Source: Tigriopus japonicus (lineage: Eukaryota > Arthropoda > Copepoda > Harpacticoida > Harpacticidae). From it: a stretch of DNA of 64,000 nt. The notes beneath the pieces are model-generated. The model was not told where the DNA came from. It saw only the letters and a program-made list of their open reading frames with translations, and searched no databases. Shown one piece after another: positions 57,141 to 64,000 of the stretch. The stretch is from contig CM021321.1 of assembly GCA_010645155.1 (NCBI GenBank), positions 4,492,358-4,556,357 on the forward strand. The letters are read 5' to 3'. The translations under genes and the position numbers were made by a program. Each line of letters starts with the position of its first letter. Within the stretch, counting starts at the first letter, position 1.

Positions 57141-59744
57141 TTATACTGTTGTACCCCCTGTGAGACTTCTGGGACCAGAGCCTCTCAAACTCTGAGAGTC
57201 ATTGAGAGTGCGTTCTTTGGCATTTTCATAGATGGCTGACGTACTTGCGTGGTCCTCTTCACTATTTGGCGTCTTGCTGTCTCTGCCGCCACTGGACGAA
57301 TCAAATCCTCCATTTTTGACGCCGTTGGGCGAGCCATTGGGTGTCAGGATGAGGCCATTTCCATTGAGTTTTCCACGGTCTTGGCGATGGCCATTTGACA
57401 ATCCATTACTTGGGTTCTCAAGATCTTTGATTTTGACGCGCTTTTTCTTCTGTTTGTTTACGTAACACAGCTGGAAGAGGATGTAAACGCAAGCACTGAC
57501 AAGAGCAAGGCCAGCAAAAACACGGAAGGCACTGCGTGCCCCAATGTAGCCCATAAGGAGTCCACCAAACAGGCTACCGGATCCTTTGCCAATTCCAAAG
57601 AACAAGGCTCCCATAATCCCCATTACACTAGCAATGGTTGAAGGTGAGGATATTTTGGCCACATATGTGACCGCAGAGGTCATCATCAGGGCCATGGTAA
57701 ATCCTTCCAAGGCTTCGTAAGGGTAGACGTAAACAGGATCCTGAAGGAATGAGTATCCCAGGAGTCTTATGCAATAAGCAAACATTCCAATGACAATAAC
57801 ATTAATGTGTCCCAAGAGTTCAGTGATGGGACCAGAAAAGATTAGAAAGGGGAGACTGGTCATCATTCCAACGGCCACAGTCCAGCCCATAAGTAGTTTA
57901 CTCGCTCCAAGATCGTCCAAAAACCAGAACAAGAATCCTTCAATGAATCCCCAAAATGTCCCGGCAAACATCATTTGAATCAAGAACATAACCACTTCAA
58001 AATTCCTCAGCACTTGTCCTATGTTTTTCAAGATCCTTTCCCCTGGGGGTCGGAAATCCAACTCAATGAATAGGACCATGAAGGCGGCCCCTAGTTTAAG
58101 ACCCAGATAGATGTAGATGGCCACGGCAAAGTTGGGCTTGTCTCCTTGGGTGTAGATATCGATGATGTAGCCGCCCAAAGGGGCAAATATGATAGCCCCA
58201 AAGTTCCCGACGAATCTCTGTATCCCATAATCACCACCCATTTCTTGTATTGTAGCCATCACGGCCCCTTCAAACATCATTAGCGATGCAGCTGTGAGGA
58301 CACCCAATGCAGTTCGAACCATCAAGTAACTCCAGAACGTGATTGCAGGGTCATAGACGACACCAACATTGGTATTGTTACAAACCTCATGTCGAGGGAC
58401 GCTAACCATGCAATGGAGGGTGCACCCAGAGAACCTCGTGTCCACGGTTTCCTCCTCCACTTGAGCAGATGCACCCGATGGCAGGGAGGAGGTTTCCACG
58501 GTTGAAACCACTTGAGCAATGATTTCTTTGGCCCCACAATTGACGGGAACGGAAACCGGCCTGCCCGTTTCAGGTGGAATGATGCTCTCAATTTCGAATT
58601 CTGGTCCTTCTCGAGATAATTTCTCGAGATTGGTGCTGGTGCTCAGGGCTTGAATATTGTACACCATCCTCGTGGGTGCTCTGCGAATGGGATTGAAGAT
58701 GCAGTCATTGGGTCGAATTCTATCGCAACTCAAATGGAAAGTCCAATTCATGGGAAAGAAGATGTTGTCATCGATGACATTTGGCTCATGATACAACCTG
58801 GCCTCTGGTGAGTCAAGAGTGACGACATCCACAATTTCGCTGATCCCAAAACCACCCCCACGATTGGGCCAGATCACCTTGTATTCAAAGAAATTAGGCT
58901 TTACGTCCACAGGGTTTCGTGTTGGGCATAGATACCCACATGTTCCTGGGGTAAACGTGACGTTCAGGTAACCAGAGCTTTGGACCTGGCACTGATCTCG
59001 GCGGAATCCGTGTAGCATCATCTTCTGAAATCGGGCCCGGTTTTCTGCCTTTCCACAACTTACGCCCCATTCCAAAGTGTCTGGATAGGGCGTGACATCC
59101 CGCCCTGGCGGGACGATCAGCAACAAAAGAGCTACGAGACCACCCAAAGCGGTCAGAATGGCCAATAATATTCGAAAGTTCCCCAATTTATCGGCCAAGA
59201 AACCAGCCAATGGTGGGGTAAAAATGAAGAGAATAGGAATAACTGCATTAATCACGGCCGTCTCTTGAACACTGATTCCTAAGGATTTCATGTGAAGGTT
59301 CAAGTAGGGATAGAGCACGGTCATGGATGCAGATTGAAACAGAAAAATCAGCTTGATCCAAATGAGGTGCTTGAGCGAGAAATCGTGGAGGATCCACTCA
59401 AAAAACTGAAGAATTTTGTCCAAAATGCGGAAGCAGCACCCCATCTTTTCCTGATTGGGTCCTGGATCGCTTTCACTGAACCGGCGATTGTCTTTCTCGG
59501 CACTCACTGAATGTCTTGACGTCCCATTGGCATTCTCGGGGACAAGTTTTCCGTTTTTCTTTTGGTCTTCCTCATTAGGAATCATGTTTAACCAACAAAT
59601 ACTGCCAATAGCCGCTGGGACGCTCTTCTTGAGAGAACCAGGAGCTTCATAATACGGATCTTCTTCACTGTCGTCTCCTTCGAGATCTTTGTCGAGATTA
59701 TTATTCTTTGTAGACTCGTCGGTCCGGGACTCATGCTCGGTCAT
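57141..59744 (-). CDS. MFSD6-like major facilitator superfamily protein, intronless coding region, 867 aa
   Basis: One open frame encodes a twelve-span MFS protein. A cytoplasmic acidic tail (about 1-125) precedes the first three spans (about 128-150, 162-184, 190-212), with the MFSD6 signature VLYPYLNLHMKSLGISVQET and the MFS loop LADKLGNFR. A long extracellular loop (about 213-465) has at least ten cysteines and NVT, NWT and NNT glycosylation sites. The remaining spans run from about 468 to 763, including FWGFIEGFLFWFLDDLGASK and YPYEALEGFTMALMMTSAVT. The tail (about 764-867) is basic, then Asn/Gly/Ser-rich. MFSD6 proteins are membrane proteins of uncertain substrate. AG at 59753-59752 just before the ATG and a donor-like GTGG near 59953 suggest a 5' UTR intron. 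Confidence 0.94.
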   Translation of the reverse strand: MTEHESRTDESTKNNNLDKDLEGDDSEEDPYYEAPGSLKKSVPAAIGSICWLNMIPNEEDQKKNGKLVPENANGTSRHSVSAEKDNRRFSESDPGPNQEKMGCCFRILDKILQFFEWILHDFSLKHLIWIKLIFLFQSASMTVLYPYLNLHMKSLGISVQETAVINAVIPILFIFTPPLAGFLADKLGNFRILLAILTALGGLVALLLLIVPPGRDVTPYPDTLEWGVSCGKAENRARFQKMMLHGFRRDQCQVQSSGYLNVTFTPGTCGYLCPTRNPVDVKPNFFEYKVIWPNRGGGFGISEIVDVVTLDSPEARLYHEPNVIDDNIFFPMNWTFHLSCDRIRPNDCIFNPIRRAPTRMVYNIQALSTSTNLEKLSREGPEFEIESIIPPETGRPVSVPVNCGAKEIIAQVVSTVETSSLPSGASAQVEEETVDTRFSGCTLHCMVSVPRHEVCNNTNVGVVYDPAITFWSYLMVRTALGVLTAASLMMFEGAVMATIQEMGGDYGIQRFVGNFGAIIFAPLGGYIIDIYTQGDKPNFAVAIYIYLGLKLGAAFMVLFIELDFRPPGERILKNIGQVLRNFEVVMFLIQMMFAGTFWGFIEGFLFWFLDDLGASKLLMGWTVAVGMMTSLPFLIFSGPITELLGHINVIVIGMFAYCIRLLGYSFLQDPVYVYPYEALEGFTMALMMTSAVTYVAKISSPSTIASVMGIMGALFFGIGKGSGSLFGGLLMGYIGARSAFRVFAGLALVSACVYILFQLCYVNKQKKKRVKIKDLENPSNGLSNGHRQDRGKLNGNGLILTPNGSPNGVKNGGFDSSSGGRDSKTPNSEEDHASTSAIYENAKERTLNDSQSLRGSGPRSLTGGTTV

Positions 59745-59959
59745 TGCGGATCTGAATGCATAGATTCAATGGGGATAACAATGAAAAATTGTCTTCGTTT
59801 CCAATTGGCCGGATGTGTCCGTGGCTGGTACATATGACTGTGTCGAATCCCGAGCAATTCAAGCGGAGATAATTCCCTCCCGCTCCTCTTCAATTGGTTT
59901 ATGAAGACGACATACACAATGAGACTGAGACTAAGAGAGATGACAATATCCACCTGCCT

Positions 59960-62900
59960 CTACTGAATGTTACTTTGCAGAGCACAGTTTAATGTTCCTA
60001 CATGGAATCTCGACAAGATCATCACTTGAAATTAGTCGTCATGACTTCACTCAAACAAAGGTGCACTGAAGGAGTCGGAGGGAATACAAAATTTCATTTG
60101 TGGTTTGTTGATGGAGTCAAAAGCGAATGACTAAAAAAGAAATCCTTCTTACATCGGCCACCAGCGTTCACGCCCTTTGGATCTTTTCGTTTTCGAATCG
60201 ACTCAAGTCAAGTCATGTCACGATGAACATTCATTGGACAGGCCAGCGAGTCGTGAGTTTCGAGGTGTGCATGCAAGTTGGAACTTGGCCGGGAAAGGCG
60301 CTAAAGATCACACACAGTTTTCACCCCTGGCCACAAGCCATGGAAATTTTCACTCTAATTGTTTGGTTGACTTGTCAAGCCCGACTCCTTTCGTTTTCGG
60401 ACAACGTGTCGGTGCCAAAACAAGGCAACAAACAACCCGCTCTCATAATTGTCCAAGACAGTCAAACGTGGCCTGGTGTATTATCATGCTTTTTTCCACA
60501 AATTTTACAAGCTGAACTACGTCGGACCAACTTCCGGTGCACTGAGAGTCCAAGAGGGAGAAGAAATGTTCACTCGTCAAAAACCAAATCCCAACTACTG
60601 ACTAGCTTCCATGTAGTACTGATAACTGGCAGTATACATGGATTGTAATGCTTGCTTTGTGTGCGACAAGCAAAACGGAGGAGAGCTTTCTGGACTGATT
60701 TGAAGAGCGACCACCATAAGGAGGAAGAGGGGAGGACGATGGTTGTTGGACGATGGCATTTTTTTCGGTTTTCATGTGTTGTAGCAAGTAGTATTGCACG
60801 CCTCGGTGATGACGGCTAACTCGTGTGTGAGATTTTGCTACAATTTCCTTTGCATTACAAGCTCATCAGCGCTTCCAGAGACGTGATTCTTCTCATTTTT
60901 ATTGGTTCTGTACCCGATTGCAATATGTAGCTAACAGTCGGTTCTGCTTTGGTTCTACAATTCTTGGCATGGTTCGAGATCAGAGGTTTTGATGCTCAAC
61001 CAAGCGTTGGACAATTTGAGCGTTTAAGAGGTGCTATCATTTCTCAGAATACCACTGGTATTCACTCCAATGTTCAAAATATGTTTTGACGGTAATCAAA
61101 AACACTCACACCACAATTCCACCTTGTTTGCTTGATTGGTTTGGTTTACTCAACGAAAAAGCTAGTTGATGCTGATTGCTTGGAAACGGACTCTTGGATT
61201 TCTTTGTGACAGAGGAAAATTTTGGATAAACAAGCTCTAAAATTGAAATATAGAAGCTATCCTAGCATGAAAAAGAGGCGACTGGCTATCAGATGTTTTG
61301 GTAGAGGAGCAAAATCTAACAAAAATGCATGTGAAACATTTTACGAGGAAGTACGACGTTCATGTAATTCAATGAAACCGTTCATTTTGTCCTTAGCTGA
61401 GTCACATGTTATCTGTCTATTCATCTATTCATATCAAAACTACCAGTCATATTACAAACAAATCTGCGTTGCAATATACCAAACATGTGTCATAAATTCA
61501 TCAATTAAGGGAAAATAACGTCCATTTGATCGCACATGTGTCTGGTCGGGGTTGATGAGACCACAAGGTAATAATACCTTGAACAGATTTCCCTAAGCTC
61601 CACATGTTCAAGCGTTGGGAGGAATGAAAAGATCTGGAAAAAGGAATCCCCTGTAGAACGTAGAGTACATAACATAAGAGGAGTCAGCAAGCGTGACATC
61701 TCTTCCCTTGAATTACACACAGGCAATCGATGAGTCAGAGAAATTGTACCGAATCACAACCAATGATGATCCATCCCCCTTCTCTGTCTATATTTTTGTG
61801 TAGCATGGTCTGTCTCCATCTATGGAGCACGGCTTTGGTTGCAAAATTCTCAACCAATTTCGCGTACCACGTGAATGAACTAATGCTTATGGCTCGAGAC
61901 AGGAAATGGCCTACGTACGTACAACGATCTTGTTTTGCCAGAAACATTGCATGTTTTGTGACCAGTAGAACAATTGATAATATCCGTGATCATCATTCGA
62001 GGACTTGAATTAGTATTTGGTGGACAATACCTGTTGAGCATGTGGAGACAATTTGTCACCTGTTAATTAGAAGTTCTGAACTCTCCAAAAGGGATCGTAA
62101 AATGTGTTTATCACCAACGTGCATTAAATCGCTCATACCAATGAGCGAGATAGGCAAGAGGCTTTTAAATACATCAAGATTACTTGATTTCAAAACAAAA
62201 GGAGATGAATTATAGATTTAGACTTCTATTCGTTCCACATGTATTTGCTATTACTCTTTGTCACCAGATAAATATGAGATTTTGTTCTCAGAAGCACAGT
62301 CTGTCGACGAGGTGATGACTCAGGGAAAACGGTTATGCAATAGGCAAAATGTATGAAGTCATTTTGGTTCATATTGACCATTTAATATCTGGAACATTAG
62401 TCGAGAGCCCTGCTTCACAATCGGTCGTTCTAGCTCGTAAGAAATTTCCAGCACAAACAGGCATTCAAACTTCGTCTACCAACTCAGACGTTGCAAAGTT
62501 CCCATGGCCCTTTGTTCGTTCCGTTGCCAAGATTGCGGAAACATGTGAGTTAATTCTTGGCTAGGGCTACAACACTAGAATGAGCTTGAAGAAGATTCTT
62601 TGAGAACTCTGCCTTATCACCTTATTACCTGTTTCTGGCTATTAAAGCTCGGTTAAATATTAGAAATAAAGATGTTTGAAGAATGTTAAACATACGGTAT
62701 GTTACTTTTAGGCTAAGGGTTAAGAATAATGATTTTGGGATTTTTCTAGCAAACATTAAGTGGTCAATTGATCTCTCTCAAGGGCACACTTAAAGTAAAA
62801 CTATTTCAGCGTTTCGTTTGTCACAGTAAAAGTTTTGATCATGAGTACTCACATTCTAAATATGGATTAAAAAATAAAATTCAATCAAAAGCCAGGAGGG

Positions 62901-64000
62901 TGTTTGTAGGGTCTCTAAGTGGCTAAACAAGCCAGAAACTAAGACAAGACTTGCTCTGAAAAAAATCATCTTCAAGCGTGCCAAATTCGCCAATTACGTG
63001 ACGGGTAATTTATTACAATTAGTTAAGCCAAAAAATATGAAAAATTTTTATCATTTACGTGCAATTCAATGAGTTAGAAGCAGCCGGGGTTGAGAATGAC
63101 TGTCAATACGTCGTGACATTTGCAGATCTATGGTCTTTTTTGGCCACCCACTTTTACACCTTTCCAAAAAGACTCGGTGCTTTCTCATGCAAGTGGCTCA
63201 TTATCTGGTCATCTTTAGCTTTCTATTTGCTACAAAAAAAGAAAAAGAAAATCCAGTGTCCAAGTTTTCCATATCTTTAGATTTCGGGCTTGTAACACCT
63301 ACCTAGGTGTTGAGCCTATTTATTTGGAAAGTCTTAACGTCCCTAAAAATGCCCATGGTACTTTGGTCGAAACTCTTCGCGTTTGTGAGGTTATCTGGGG
63401 TCCCTTTTTGCGGGAAGAATTTCTCCACATCTCTCCACAGGGTGTATTGTCTAACTTGAGACTTGGTTTTTGTAATATAGGTAACTTATTATCCATTCAA
63501 TCAAAACTGTTGTCACATTATTCCAACCCCAGATGTCTGACGTAGGCAAACAACGGGCCAATTTTCAAAATGGCCACCTTTGGTCTTCACCACGGCCTTG
63601 AATTTTCCAACTGTAGCCGTAGCACAGGCGGGCATCTCGATCAGGTTTACCCAAAGCTTTAGTCTTGAATGGACTAAAAGGAAATGTTCGCAGGATTAAA
63701 GCCTGGAGATGAATGAAGACAATAATCCTTGCCCCAGAAATAAGAAAAGACATTTTCACAATAACTTTGGACGAGCCACGCGAAATGACAAGGAGCTCCA
63801 TGTTGTTGGCAGAGCAGGGAAGTTTTAAGGCCATTTCCACAAATTTTAAATTGTCTTATAAAACTTTGTTGAAAAGGAAACATTGTCACAAAATATAGAT
63901 AAATCATTTTGTTTAAACAAAAGGCGTGAAACTAAAACTAAACCAGCACGCTACACTAAAGGCAGGAAGTTTTTTTAATCCAAAAGTGTTACAATTTAGC
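59960..64000. other. Gene-free stretch to the window end
   Basis: The first few hundred bases presumably hold the promoter of the MFSD6-like gene. A frame at 60127-60648 is open for 173 codons but has no motif and overlaps other frames; it is not called. I see no repeat shared with the rest of the window and no RNA gene. Confidence 0.45.

Noticed and set aside
60127..60648. 173-codon frame upstream of the MFSD6-like gene
   Set aside because: It lacks any recognisable domain or splice context, overlaps another frame, and falls where the promoter of the transporter is expected.

Overview
This is an AT-rich, repeat-dense stretch of an animal nuclear genome. Its genes have GT-AG introns, TATA-type promoters and AATAAA poly(A) signals. 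The stomatin, monoglyceride lipase and MFSD6 homologues, many Tc1/mariner, pogo-like and hAT-like elements, tRNA-derived SINEs and a short run of the arthropod telomere motif TTAGG suggest an arthropod, possibly a crustacean. The species call is inference. I see no bacterial features.

Region 1 (about 2.0-21.4 kb) holds a cluster of four paralogous genes on strands -, +, -, -. Each encodes a small secreted protein of 120-128 residues that I do not recognise. All four have two coding exons, a phase-0 intron at the same place, a signal peptide ending in Ala followed by two basic residues, two cysteines 36-37 residues apart, and a TATA box. This family is the best candidate here for something undescribed. 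Each intron carries mobile DNA: a pogo-like MITE, a hAT MITE with a minisatellite, a reverse-transcriptase relic and a SINE, an entire mariner element, or a fold-back element. Around the genes lie a ~205 bp satellite, an 868 bp inverted-repeat element and a 938 bp hAT element with a perfect 8 bp target duplication.

Region 2 (about 21.4-37.4 kb) has no gene I can defend. It holds a SINE, one copy of a dispersed repeat, a small palindrome and a tRNA-like block with a triplicated 36 bp unit.

Region 3 (37.4-47.8 kb) is a complete stomatin/MEC-2-like gene of eight coding exons (377 aa), with transposon relics in its introns. Region 4 (47.8-54.3 kb) is mostly repeats: fold-back elements with 0.2 kb arms, a serine-tRNA-like SINE, and a hAT MITE that splits a possible terminal exon.

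Region 5 (54.4-59.8 kb) is compact. Two tandem monoglyceride-lipase-like genes (314 and 313 aa) are followed tail-to-tail by an 867 aa MFSD6-like transporter with an intronless coding region. The last lipase and the transporter end 70 bp apart, and their poly(A) signals overlap on opposite strands. From 60 kb to the end I see no supportable gene. No pathway links these genes; only the secreted-protein cluster and the lipase pair look like products of local duplication.
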